Positions 17,901 through 27,925 of a stretch of DNA of 36,701 nt are shown here, in pieces. Source of the stretch: Chara braunii (taxonomy: Eukaryota > Streptophyta > Charophyceae > Charales > Characeae); contig BFEA01000255.1 in the NCBI GenBank assembly GCA_003427395.1, positions 1,525,754 through 1,562,454 on the forward strand, given 5' to 3'. Under the pieces are notes generated by a model. The model was not told the DNA's origin. It saw nothing but the letters and a program-made list of their open reading frames with translations, and searched no databases. The stretch's first letter is position 1, and every line of letters begins with the position of its first letter. A program made the translations under genes and the position numbers.

Positions 17901-18389
17901 GTTATGAGCGAGTCAGTGACTGTCATGACTCCCCAGCCTTCTAACCTGCATAGGGACAAGGGGGCGACTGCGATGGGAGGAGTCCGCGAGGGTAGGCCAC
18001 TGAGATTGGACACTCCAGCGTACCGACCCGAGGGAGATGAGATGCTAGCAGTGCCGAGTACCCAGATGATGGAATCAGGGCCGGCAGAGTCATGGAGTAT
18101 GCCCCAGAGCCACGAGATGAGCAGGGAAACTAGCGAGACGCCGCCGTCNCCTGGGTTCCAGAAGAAGAAGAGGAGGTGTCGGGGGAGATCAGACGATCAG
18201 TGCTTCTTCTGCAAGGATGGCGTACATAGAGCTCTTGAATGCCCGAAGTTCCTTAAGGACAAGGTGGCTGGGAGAGTGACAGAGAGNNNTGGAAGGATGT
18301 ACAACAGACAGGGGCGAGTGGTAGAGCGGGCTCCAGATGGGGGTAGGGCACAATTGTATAGGCAGAACCAGGAGGCCATGAGTGAGTAG
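14978..18389 (+). pseudogene. Second Gag-like gene 3' of pol (coiled coil + CCHC), broken
   Basis: A single frame of about 960 codons is seen once the MITE at 16429-16949 (plus one AT) is skipped. The ATG is at 14978; stops lie at 15011, 15029, 15344, 17607, 17808 and about 17850; it ends at 18389. N-terminal region (15083-15520): DDDNIKLFLDSYQAHTAKGG, IRHLRGVGRFEEPI, EEFIPAY, LPLWTRRAERSLAEKIRD, HDWEDCQAQLRQAF, resembling a Gag capsid helix bundle. A long Pro/Glu/Thr-rich, probably disordered stretch follows (15520-16425). After the MITE comes a coiled coil (about 17190-17340: LSDELAASRLEVGQLSTQL…WEKRLQDMAAMVERLS). The C-terminus is basic (KKKRRCRGR) with a CCHC knuckle, C-x2-C-x4-H-x4-C (18201-18242: CFFCKDGVHRALEC). 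It is the same strand as pol. Role unknown: an extra structural or RNA-binding protein is the natural guess. It is not env-like; no signal peptide or membrane segment was seen. Confidence 0.7.
16429..16949. mobile_element. 521-bp MITE-like element inserted in ORF2
   Basis: AT-rich block in GC-rich coding sequence. Terminal inverted repeats: CAACAGAAAAATTTCCCA at the left end and the complement of CAACAGAAAAATTCCCA at the right end (one-base indel). It is flanked by AT on both sides (16427-16428, 16950-16951), a 2-bp duplication. Removing the element plus one AT (523 bp) joins Pro-Ile to Asp-Pro-Pro in one frame, matching the frame change seen (frame 2 before, frame 3 after). It has a second internal inverted repeat of about 45 bp (about 16602-16648 with about 16733-16781, few mismatches; core AAGATGGAATG…AGTCTGGA). 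No transposase is encoded, so it is non-autonomous; the superfamily is uncertain. Confidence 0.85.
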
Positions 18390-20560
18390 GGGCTGGCCTG
18401 TCTATATGACAGTAGGACTAGAGTTGCTTTGTACTAAGAGGTCAGGTTAGGGATGTACGTACTCTGAGTTGATTCAGTGGGTCCTAAGGGGTGTGCACGT
18501 CTGAGTTCGTCGTGGGAGTCATGTCTAGTTGTACATACATAGGTGGCAGGGCTCAATCGGTCATTGGGTTTTGTGTGTGATACAGTTCAGCGGGTGAGAT
18601 TCAATTGTGAGATACCTGTGACTGTGTGATTTGTACATTAGGTTTGGAGGTTTGGAAACCTTCTTTACATTTCTGATTGGATCCTGAGAGCCATAACATC
18701 TGGGATGTGAGTCCACCCTGTAGAGTGTACAGGGAACTCAGTGCTGAGTTGTTCACTGGGGCGGGCATCCTATTCCTAGGTATATCCTAGGAATTGTGTA
18801 TGTGAGAGCTTGAGTTGAGTATTGTATTGAGACTTGAGGAAGATATTTTGCTCCCGAGTATATTTTGATTCCACCCTCTGTGGGATTTACTCTTGTGACG
18901 ATCACGATCACTCTCACACGTGTGGCTTTGTCCCAATGAATGAGGGCTTTGTGTGAGAGATGTGTGGGATACATCTCATGTATGTGTATTGTGTGATTGT
19001 GATTGTCGTCTACTCTTCGGTATACTCGTGTGACCTGCTCATGGGCGGGTGAAATGACCCAGTATAAGGGGAGGCAGCGCGGCTGTTTGGTGACAGATGT
19101 GTGAGGACCCTAAGGGGTCTTGCGAGCTTATATGGCTCGAATGCTTACCATGCCGGATGTTTATGGCTAAGTTGTAAAAGGGGTCCATAAGTTGGTCCCC
19201 TAGTTCGAGTTGTTTTGCGTATGAGTTGACAAAGAAAACCCTTAAATAGGCCCTCGGTGAGTAGCTCTATGGTGGAGGCCCCCTTCAGATTATGGAGGGT
19301 GGGAATGTTGGTTATTGATGGTTATATAACCAAGGTCGCGTGATAGTCCATCCTATGAGAAGAGAGGGATGACTAGAAGACCTCTTAAAAGAGACCCCCT
19401 CATGTGAAAAGTGGGTAATAGATTTAATGACATGGTAAGCAATGTTTGAATGATAAAGTCTGACGAGAGGAACCAGGGTTATGAGTTGGAACCATTGGTG
19501 GAACCGAGAAGGTCGCAAGTAAGTGCATAAAAATGTTGTGGGATGTGTGGTCTGCTGCCTCTGATCAAGTCAAGTAGGTCACGGCCTGGTGTGAGCCTAG
19601 CGGCAAATTTGTTTGTGATTGTGAAAAGGAGGCCACGCTTCCTACGTATCCCATAGGGAGCTAGTGGACGCCTTTAAAGTGAGACAAACCTCTGCATAGT
19701 CCCGCAATGGGCCTGTGATCTGTTTTGCAACGCACCATCTAGACACATGTGTTAATCCTAAGGCATATTGAGGAATACCAAGCTAGACGGTAAAGGCTAG
19801 CACCCCTAGGGCGCAACCCCTATTGGATGGTTGCGAGTCAGCACAACCTGGCTGCGGGCCCACGTCTACCAACGGAGTAAGAGTTTAAGGGGTTATGCAC
19901 ACCTCGAGGAAATTACTCCGGTGGGATGGCGGGGGATACGGTCGAGTCGTTTGGGCACCCTGATTGAGTGTCTATCAGGAGAAGACCTATCGTTGCATAA
20001 CCAATGAAGGAACTGCCCCTAAGATAACAATGCGGTAGGCCGTAGATCTGACTTGATCAACCAGACTATGGTGGGCCAGGATGGAGGCCTAACATTTCTG
20101 TACTAGACTGCAGAAAGAGCTGAGAGAAGATTTACGTATATATATATGTTTGATTGTGAGGATTTTCGCGAGGGAGGCGAGAGTGCCTCCTGAGGTCTCG
20201 TCTAAGGCCCACGTCCCCGTATGACTCTGCTTACGAGAGAGAGTCGAACTGGGACACCCAACAAAAAGCCGGTGTTTGTCTAGGACGAAGGGGAGAGGAC
20301 AGTTTGAGGTGGCCCTTGGAACTTATGTTGTAGTATTGATGCGTAATACGCCTGCGTCCTAGTGTGACGACAACGGAAACCCAGGTTGAAACCCTGGCGG
20401 CATATAGTTATGTCGGCATGGAGTGTTGGAGGCCTCAACCCTGAGTCTGTCAGCCAATCGGAATTGGTTCCGCTCCCGTCAGCATTTGGAGTGTGAATGA
20501 GTTTGTAGCTTTTTTATTTGGCGTAGCGACAGGGACATCGATTAATATAGTCCGGTAGGC
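18390..20560 (+). other. 3' untranslated interior of the retrotransposon
   Basis: About 2.2 kb without a convincing gene. Three perfect inverted repeats cluster at 18735-18959 (see findings). A purine run (GACGAAGGGGAGAGGA, about 20284-20299) is the best polypurine-like tract, but it lies some 260 bp before the LTR. The bases directly before LTR2 (TAGTCCGGTAGGC) are not a classical polypurine tract. Short open frames here look like chance. Confidence 0.6.
18735..18959 (+). other. Cluster of three perfect inverted repeats
   Basis: AACTCAG/CTGAGTT with a 2-nt loop (18735-18750). ATTCCTAGG/CCTAGGAAT with loop TATAT (18772-18794). CTCTCACAC/GTGTGAGAG with a 31-nt loop (18911-18919/18951-18959). 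All three lie within 225 bp just after ORF2, where an RNA export, stability or packaging structure could sit. Role unknown. Confidence 0.5.
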
Positions 20561-21581
20561 TGTCGGCGCGAATACCCTTACAAGGGTATCCACCCTGGTT
20601 TTTGCAAATGACAGAAAAATGGGTTGGTCGGCATAAGTCGGGCGAGGTACGGCCTCGTCCGGGACTCGTCCTGAGTAAGTTAGAGGGTATGTGGGCGCGC
20701 AGTTTTAAGACGCTCGTGTGACTTTTCTGATTGAGTGAGCGGCCGGTCTAGTCGACCGACCTGGACCGAGCTATGGTTTTTGTTTAGGGGATGAAAGTTC
20801 GTTTTTGGTTGGCGCGCGTGATCGACAGTAGGATTGACGCGCCGGTAGGCGCACGGGTTGGCCACGATGGGGTCTAAGTAGGCCGGCGTGAGTGTCGGGC
20901 GTTGGCGCGCCGGTTGTAGGTGGGGAAGGAGGGCCTAGGCAGTTTTTTCCAGGTCAGGGCACGGCGCGGCACCACTTCACATTGAAGCCCGCGCTCCGCT
21001 GTACCAGGTTTGGGCTTAGTCCTATACGGTTCCGGCGTTGAACTACCACTGCGGGGATTAAGGGATCGAGGCCAGCAGGCGTTGGTGCAGCAGCGGCGGA
21101 GCATTGTGGAGGGAGTTGAGGGGGTTGAGGGCCCGACGGGGCTATCCCCCCTTGGTTTTGTTAACAAGGGCGGTGATAGACCCGGTCCACGGGACCGGTG
21201 GGGTATCCGTAGCCCCGCACCTCGTTCAGGACCCTTTTCGAGTTATGATTATTTTGTCTTATCTTTGTTATCGTTTTTATATTTTTTTGTAACTTAACTA
21301 TTTTGACATTCTCATTATCAGTCGCGGATCCTGCCGCCGCTTCCCTTAGAGTTAGTGGAGCGCCTGGACAGCCCCTGCGAACTGGGGGAGTTGGTCGTTA
21401 CCAGGCGCGACGTTGGTTGTGAGAAGGGAGGGGGGCAGAGCCGACGAGGTGGTGAGAGTAGGACGAACTGGGACGCGAGGACCGGGCAGGTGCATAACGC
21501 AGGGGGGGGGGGGGACTAGCCACGACGGGGGGGAGCATCAGCGGCCCGCCGCGGTAATACGCTGGCGGCGGCCGGTGCGAT

Positions 21582-21646
21582 GTCCTTGGGGACATCCGTT
21601 CAAATTGGAACGATACAGAGAAGATTAGCATGGCCCCTGTGCAAGA
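21582..21646 (+). ncRNA. Truncated U6 snRNA-like sequence in LTR2
   Basis: Second copy of the U6-derived segment. ACAGAGA is at 21615-21621 and the AGC triad at 21627-21629. This copy keeps GGAACGATACAGAGAAG and CATGGCCCCTG, closer to genuine U6 than LTR1 there, but its 5' loop is changed (GTCCTTGGGGAC) and it has TGTGCAAG for TGCGCAAG. Similarity again ends before the internal stem-loop, so the truncation predates the separation of the two LTR sequences. Confidence 0.85.
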
Positions 21647-21801
21647 TCAAAACGTATAAACCGGAGGGAGATTTACCCCCCCGAGTTGTTTTGCTTAGTT
21701 TCTCCGGTCGGAGTCTTGCAGGCTCCGTTCGCTGCAGGCTGCTCGATCAATAGAGGTTAGTAAAGAGATAAGCAGCGTGGGGTGCCGGGATATGGCGGAG
21801 A

Positions 21802-22059
21802 GTGGAGGAACAGGAGAGCAAGTTAGTATATATCGGTCGTGCCTTGATTGATTTCGTTGGATCAAAGGTCGAGATCAGGATTCTGAGGCCAGGCGGATCA
21901 AACTATACAGTTAGATTGGAAGGAAGATTAGTAAGTAGGGAGGCCGGCGAGGCAGAGATTGCGCTGGGCTATGGCGACAAAAGGGGGGGTGCGAGAAGGA
22001 GGAAACGAGGCACTACTCGATATATGGCGGAATCAGGCGAGGAAGGAGGGGTAAGATAA
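21802..22059 (+). CDS. Small open frame in LTR2, counterpart of 2212-2481
   Basis: An 85-codon frame matching the LTR1 frame (SKLVYIGRALIDFVGSKVEI, then RILRPGGSNYTVRLEGRLVS). The ATG of LTR1 is ATA here, so it can only start at GTG or elsewhere. Differences include synonymous ones (GTC/GTT, CCG/CCA, ACG/ACA) and replacements (D to G, K to R, V to M, L to V). Function unknown; see LTR1. Confidence 0.25.
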   Translation: MEEQESKLVYIGRALIDFVGSKVEIRILRPGGSNYTVRLEGRLVSREAGEAEIALGYGDKRGGARRRKRGTTRYMAESGEEGGVR

Positions 22060-23761
22060 GGGTCTTTTTGGGAGGGCGATCCCGGTGGTACAAGTTGGTG
22101 TCGAGAGTAGTAGACCGGGATTAGACTTAGCGAGGGTAGAGGTGTGTGAAAGGGACGGGGCCGATGACGGGCTAGTGCACCTAGCTGCGTTTCAGCAGAG
22201 GAATCATTCCGATTTCTGTTTTGGTTGAGTGGCGGGGCGGACTGACGGCGAGAACTTACCTGCAGGTGGGTGGGTCGTCCCCCGCGATTGTCCCGGCGTA
22301 CAGTTAAGGGAAGGGGGGCCCGTAGTTCCTATTCGAGTGGGAGGTTCACTCGATTTTACTCCTTTCGTTATAAGAGAATAGTGCAGCCGAACTGTGAAAT
22401 ACTGAATCCTTCTCTAGCGCGAGCTATGCCAGAAATTGCCTCCCTTATCGATTGATAGTTTCTATCTCCCCGAGCAACTGAGGGGCCGACCACGGGATAG
22501 GAGGACTACTTGTTGGCTGGGGAGACTGCCCACCCGCTGGTTGGGCAGCAAGGGAGTAAGCCGCGTGGGTTGAGGAACTACCTGTTGGATGAATAACTGT
22601 CCGCCCTATTTAGGTGGAGGAAGCGCGGGGGCAGCTGCAAGGTAGAAGACGGACCGGCCGATTAAAGTCTGGCTACCCAAGCGCAGACGCGTTGTGCAAG
22701 TTACTTCTGGCTGGCCGCGAGCGTGAAGGTTTTTTATTGTGCTTATTGCGGGCTATTGAATGATTGTGGGTATGACTATNTAAACCAGAGCATATTTGCT
22801 GCACTGTTGGACTGCTGCAGCGAAAGCGGAGTCGCCGCGGGCGGTTGCGTTGTCTGCATACTACTACTCCGAGTTGAGTGACTGCAGCCTCCTCATGGGG
22901 AGCAAGGAAAGGGTGTGATGTAACGGGTGGGGTGAAGCGTCAGGGAAGGGTTGCAGCAAACGGGGAAGTCGCCAAGGGGGGTTAACGCCAATAGTTAACT
23001 GAAGTTTGACTAAGCAGTCGCTGTATTCCGGCCACCATTGCGGGGCCCTCTGGTGAATCAAGATATCAAAGCCCTCTCTCGCGAGTCTGAGTGCACCTCT
23101 CTTGTATCTGAGAGGCTAAACCTTTCTACTTCTGCCCTTTTCCTCTAAATCTAGTCCATTGGTTCTGAGAGGAAGGCGGCAGGCGGGATTGCAACCCGTA
23201 ATCCGCTCCAAGGCCTCTGTGGGAGGTTCGCCCCATCGATTGCGGGAGCTCTGCCGGAGCCTAAGCGAGGCTCTGGAGGCAGGGAATTGAAAGGTAACCA
23301 TTGCTTCCCCTATATATACCCTGATATAACCCCTACTTGTACGTCTTGCTATGTTTGACTGAGTATGTTGCGTCCACCCCTATTTTGACTTTGGATTGAC
23401 TTACAGGACACAACTCAGACTAAATAAAGGGATGTGTGTGCAATCGCAGTTTCAGTTTGTTGATTGCCTGAACGCAGATTCTGAATACAAAGGGGTGCAT
23501 CTGTGGGAAGGGTGGGTGAAAGGTGGTTTTGCCTGAGGCTGACAGGGTCCTATGGGGTCAGACCAGTTCCATAAGATTGGACGGCCTGACCGATGTGTTT
23601 ATTTTTGAATTGCATGGAGAGTCAGACCAGTTCCATAAGATTGGACGGTCTGATTGCTCTGAATTGTGAGGGTTGACTGTGGCTGATTTTTCAGGGGTCG
23701 AACCTGTACCATAAGATTGGAGGGTTTGGTTGCCATGTTTGATTGGGGTTTGTTCTGTTTC

Positions 23762-23770
23762 CTTTGTTTT
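23762..23770. other. 9-bp target duplication of the LTR2 MITE (left)
   Basis: CTTTGTTTT here and again at 24172-24180. LTR1 has one copy at the matching place (about 4183-4191), which serves as an empty-site control. Confidence 0.75.
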
Positions 23771-24171
23771 CACAAGAGGTTAACGGGGCATCTGGTTTTC
23801 AGGCCTGAAATTTCTGAAATTAGGGTTTTTGGCTCAAATTTCATGTTTTTTTAGAATTTTAATTTTTTGCTATATATGCATTTTGATAGGGTTGCCGTTT
23901 ATGAAATTCGGGGTTATTTGGAGTTTTAGAATTTGCGCTATTAAGATTTCTGAAATTTCTGAAATTTCTCGAGTTTTTCTTGGGCCAAATTTCATGGAAA
24001 TGCACCTTTGGGTTGCTGCTTTATCTGTTTTTAATTATTTTTTTTAGGGTTTTTTTCTGTGATGGAGTCGTAACAAGTGCACTCTATAGATTGGTGTGAA
24101 GTGTTGTTAAAATGACTGTCTGGTTTTCTTATAAATGGGCCCGAAAAATGAGTGCTCCGTTAACCTGCTCT
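23771..24171. mobile_element. 401-bp MITE in LTR2, Mutator-like by target duplication
   Basis: Present in LTR2 and absent from LTR1. Inverted AGGTTAACGG (23777-23786) and CCGTTAACCT (24157-24166) lie just inside the ends, with weaker complementarity continuing inward (GGGCA…GGCC against GAGCA…GGCC). The body is AT-rich with repeated GAAATTTCT words and no transposase. The 9-bp duplication fits the Mutator superfamily. It must have inserted after, or in a different lineage from, LTR1. A 72-codon frame (23829-24047) is chance. Confidence 0.8.
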
Positions 24172-25069
24172 CTTTGTTTTTCGTTGAGGAGGTCTGAGCA
24201 AGTCCATAAGATTGGACGGCTCAGCCCCCCTCTTGTTTTACTCTGAGGGGATAATCCTTGTTGAGGGCAGGGCATGTCCATAAGATTGGACGGCCTTGGA
24301 CTGATGCTGTACACAGTTGGGTCAGATAGAAATGAACCTGGCAGAGGACCAGACCAGTTCCATAAGATTGGACGGTCTGGCCCAATGCCTCGCACATGCT
24401 GGAACCCAAAAGGCTAAATTTTGATTATATTTTATACTATCCTATTTATGAACAGGTTAGCCAGGCATGGGTTCCATAAGATTGGACGGCCTGGCAATAG
24501 CTTGTCATAAAATGAAGAGAATATAATTAAGAGTATAATTAAAGGTAATCCTAGGCAGGTCATGCCTTGTTCTAAGATGAACGGATCGGTCCTATGCCCA
24601 GTTTTTGAACACTAAGCTCAGAGAGGTATATATAAGTTGGATATTAAACAGCTTTTGGCGACTAAGCCTTGTTCTAAGATGACCGGCCTAGTCGTATGCC
24701 TAAAAAGAAGAGAGGAGTAGTTATGCAACCTGTTCGTGTATACTCAATGGCTAAGTCAGGCAAGTTCCATAAGATTGGACGGCTTGACTTTATGCCCTAT
24801 GTAAGCTGGGTTTAAGGGGATAAAACATTGAGAAGTTACGAACTATTGTTTGCAAAGATTGATTTGGGGTGGCGAGAGTACTTACCTCTGTGGTTTGGCT
24901 TGCATGAGTCTGAGTGAGGCTACTACTTGGTTTGAGTGTCAGATTGACAGGTAGTTGCTTTAGAGGCTCGCCTCGTGCTAGAGCGATAGGAGTTAGGTCA
25001 ATTTCTGTATTTTTTTAGCTAAGTTTTTACTTAGATCGATTCTCGCATTTTCTGGGATCTTTTGTTANA

Positions 25070-25399
25070 CTTGGCTTTGTATAAATTTTGGTAAGNCANT
25101 TTCTCTACGGGAAGCGCTGNCGAANTTTCTACAAATCCGGGGAGTTNGTNNATTCTTGACCTTTCAAGGTTCAACCTGTCTNAANTTCATGTANGGCTTA
25201 GTAAAAATCTGGAAAGTCTCCTTTTCTAAAGCGNGTGCTGCCCAAATTTTTGCAAATTCANGGAGTTAGACAAAATTNGNCTTTGGAAAGTCAAAGATTA
25301 TTTNTGTTTTNATATTCGGGCCGATATAAATCTTGAAAAGACACTTTTCCTAAAGGAAGCGCTGCCGAAATTTTCTTGATTTAGAGGAGTTAGATTATA
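25070..25399. repeat. Degenerate tandem repeat with ambiguous bases (LTR2)
   Basis: Base-for-base and N-for-N the same as 5081-5410, inside a 1,530-bp block identical between the LTRs. See findings for why this points to the assembly. Confidence 0.7.
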
Positions 25400-27193
25400 T
25401 TCAGACAGATGACGATTCTGATGATCCACCCTGAATAGGGCCTGAATAGGGGAGATCCTGCCGTTAGTCTACCTTTGTTTGGGCACTGGCTAGGGGTAGA
25501 CTCTGATTTAGTTGGTAGGTAACTTGGGTAAGAATGCGCTATGGAGGGTCATCCCCCATATGCTGATGATTTAGCTTGGGCATTGACCTGTCTTATGGTA
25601 CAGGCATTTCTTGGACATTCGATTCAGGACTTGGGCTAGTTCAGTTTGATCCTACAAGGATCATCATCTGTTATCACTGATCACAGGTCGGTTGCCGATT
25701 CGTCGGCTCACGACTCAATTCCTACTCGCTCCCCATACTCAACCTAAAAGGCTTTAGCCCTGGTGATCTTTTTGTTTGTTAAGGGTTTAACCCGGACTTT
25801 TATTGAATGACCATTTAACAAAGGTACTGAGTATTTAATTGAGGTTGGTTGGCTGGAGGTTGGGGTTTGCATGGCTAAAGCGAGGGGTATGAGTATAGGA
25901 ACTGATTGGAGTTGACTCCGCGTAGTGGGTGGACTCTTGTCTGACTTTTGATGTGATTGCAAGTATGTTCAAAGACTGGGGGTTTTGGTTGGGCTGCCCT
26001 GCGGTCGCATATATATGTATGGCTAGGAGGAGACCCACTATGACTGTGAGAAATGATCGTCACATAATTATCCCCCTTGTGCATATATATATATATGTCA
26101 GTGCATGTGTACCTACGTGTGGAGCTAGCGTGGCGTGAAGTGCCCGCGTACTAAGGGTCAGTCGGAGGTTGGGGTGAATAGTAAGGGGGGGGATATCCCT
26201 CGCCAATTCTTGTTTCTTTTCCTTGTTGCAATTCATCTTGGTGGAACGATAAAGTTCTAAGCGGAAGGGTCAGCGTGTTGCTGGTGATGCACCAGACAAC
26301 TCACCACCGCTCCGAACTCCCTCCTGCCCTTGGGGCCGTCCTGCCCCGCACCCGTTGGGACACCTCAGGGTGCAGAAGATAGAAAGGCCCTCAGGCCGGT
26401 TTTGCGTGTGCTAAAGGGTTACCCCCATTGGCTCGCGCTTCAGCCAACGCCTGAGCGTCGAAAGGGGACCCCTTGGCTCAGAGTAGGCCATTTGGGTGTG
26501 GGCGCTACACAATGCGTCGTCATCGCGGTTACTCGCGTGGAACTGCATAGTGAGATAGTATGTGTAAGTCCAGCGTCCTCGCGATCTTATACTAAGTTCG
26601 CGCGCGGCACTCGTCGAATCCCGCACTAAAAGAGTTATGGGTCAGGCGGTGAGATCACGAGCGCGACACGNCCAGTAAACTTAGGGTCTTGGTAACACGA
26701 AGCGGCACGTGGGCGGAGGACTAGCTCCGGTCAGCCTCTGGGGGTCCGTGTACGGACCTCTTTATCCCGGACGCTGGGTAGTCTATGGATAGGATACCGG
26801 ACCTCCTCCGCGCGCGCATCGTTTGGGCTTATCCACCCCCTTTCCATTTTAGAGGGCCATAAGCTAATGGGGGTTGGAGTGAGTCTCCTTTTTGCGTTTT
26901 CACGGCTAGACGTTATAGTCCGTGGCGGCCATCAAAGTCAAACCCCTTGATGTTTGACCGCCACGATTGCCTAAAGCTGTCTACTTAACCCCTCTGCACA
27001 GGGTGGAGAAGAGGGTGTGGTCTCCAACCGCGCACGGCGGTTGTCCAACGTCGAGAGATTAACCCTCAAGGCGTGTGTCAGCCGACACTTGAGTGTCGAA
27101 TGCGACCCTCGAAATTAACAAGGGCCGCACGATTATGGGCACGACATAGTACGCCATCATTGCGACTGCTTGCGTACGTTTGCATTGCGAGTT

Positions 27194-27384
27194 GATATGA
27201 GTTAGCCCCGCGTCCGCGCGGTTTTATACTAAGTCTTGCGCGCGACGCCTATCTGATTTCCGCATTGGAAAGTTATGGGTTAGCTACCNGATATGAGTTA
27301 GCCCCGCGTCCGCGCGGTTTTATACTAAGTCTTGCGCGCGACGCCTATCTGATTTCCGCATTGGAAAGTTATGGGTTAGCTACC
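27194..27384. repeat. 95-bp duplication around a single N (probable gap artefact)
   Basis: 27194-27288 and 27290-27384 are the same sequence (GATATGAGTTAGCCC… to …GGGTTAGCTACC) separated by one N at 27289. LTR1 has a single copy (about 7253-7345). This is what a scaffold join of two overlapping contig ends looks like. Confidence 0.85.
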
Positions 27385-27920
27385 GAGGGACTAGGAGCGT
27401 TGTCCCGTTGTTCGTGTTGTGTCGTTTGTGCAATGTGTGCGTGCGGGTTTGTTTTGTTTTTGTGTTCGTAGAGTGGTGTGCGCGTGGTGTGTGGGATGCG
27501 TCTTAGTCGACCGACGTCGAGCCACGCTTGGGACTTCAGCCCACCAAGATGTCGGTCGGCGCGCGGGTCCGATAGGCGTATTACCGCGTGTACCCCCTAT
27601 GCTACAGCGAACGAGAAACGCCCTCGGCTGGTCCACCTCTGCGATTGCAACCGAGTAGCTTTCGTACTGTGGACTGGTAGCTTGGCAGGGATACGCCCAC
27701 CGAAGGGAGGTGACAACTCCCATAAGGTGGAGGTAAGTTGTGCCTCGCGTAGACCCTATCCTATCGTAGGGGCTCGCGAGAGGTATGGCTGGCCCACTCG
27801 GCCGGAGCGGCCTAAGGAAGCTCCATTTGTGTGTTCGCGACGAGGTTGGTCCAACTCCTGCGTGACCCGGCCGAGAGGGTTTCTCACTGCCACGAGCGAT
27901 GTCGGACCAATGCGCACGAC

Positions 27921-27925
27921 AGCGA
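27921..27925. other. Target-site duplication, right copy
   Basis: AGCGA matching 294-298. The A at 27921 is shared with the CA end of the LTR. Confidence 0.85.

Larger units (their letters stand above)
23556..24790 (+). repeat. Array of stem-loops with conserved loop (LTR2)
   Basis: Same array as in LTR1, interrupted between the third and fourth stem-loops by a MITE. Several stems pair better here. The first arm pair is GGTCAGACC/GGCCTGACC (23556-23564/23583-23591), repairing a mismatch of LTR1. The fourth is CTGAGC/GCTCAG (24194-24199/24219-24224) against TTGAG/CTCAA in LTR1: a T-A pair replaced by C-G, plus a C-A mismatch turned into C-G. Confidence 0.85.
299..27921 (+). mobile_element. 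Giant Ty3/gypsy-type LTR retrotransposon, degenerate
   Basis: Two direct repeats (299-7882 and 20561-27921), each TG...CA, bracket an interior with a tRNA primer binding site, gag, protease, RT, RNase H and integrase, in Ty3/gypsy order (integrase after RNase H). The element is inserted in a minisatellite with a 4-5 bp target duplication. At 27.6 kb, with LTRs of about 7.5 kb, it is far above the usual 5-12 kb element and usual LTRs of 0.3-2 kb; only Ogre-like giants come close. The coding capacity is decayed: frameshifts, stops and catalytic substitutions in pol, a disrupted gag N-terminus, and MITEs inside both the interior and the 3' LTR. It is probably non-autonomous now. Confidence 0.96.
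20561..27921 (+). repeat. 3' long terminal repeat (LTR2), 7,361 bp
   Basis: It starts TGTCGGCGC and ends GCGCACGACA, directly followed by the target duplication and minisatellite. It is a few percent different from LTR1 across most of its length but base-identical over 24328-25857. It has its own MITE (23771-24171), lacks the LTR1 segment at about 1454-2173, and has a shorter TA run and an assembly duplication at 27194-27384. It carries the same palindrome, U6-like segment, small frame, stem-loop array and N-rich repeat as LTR1. Other long stretches hold no recognisable gene. Confidence 0.95.
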
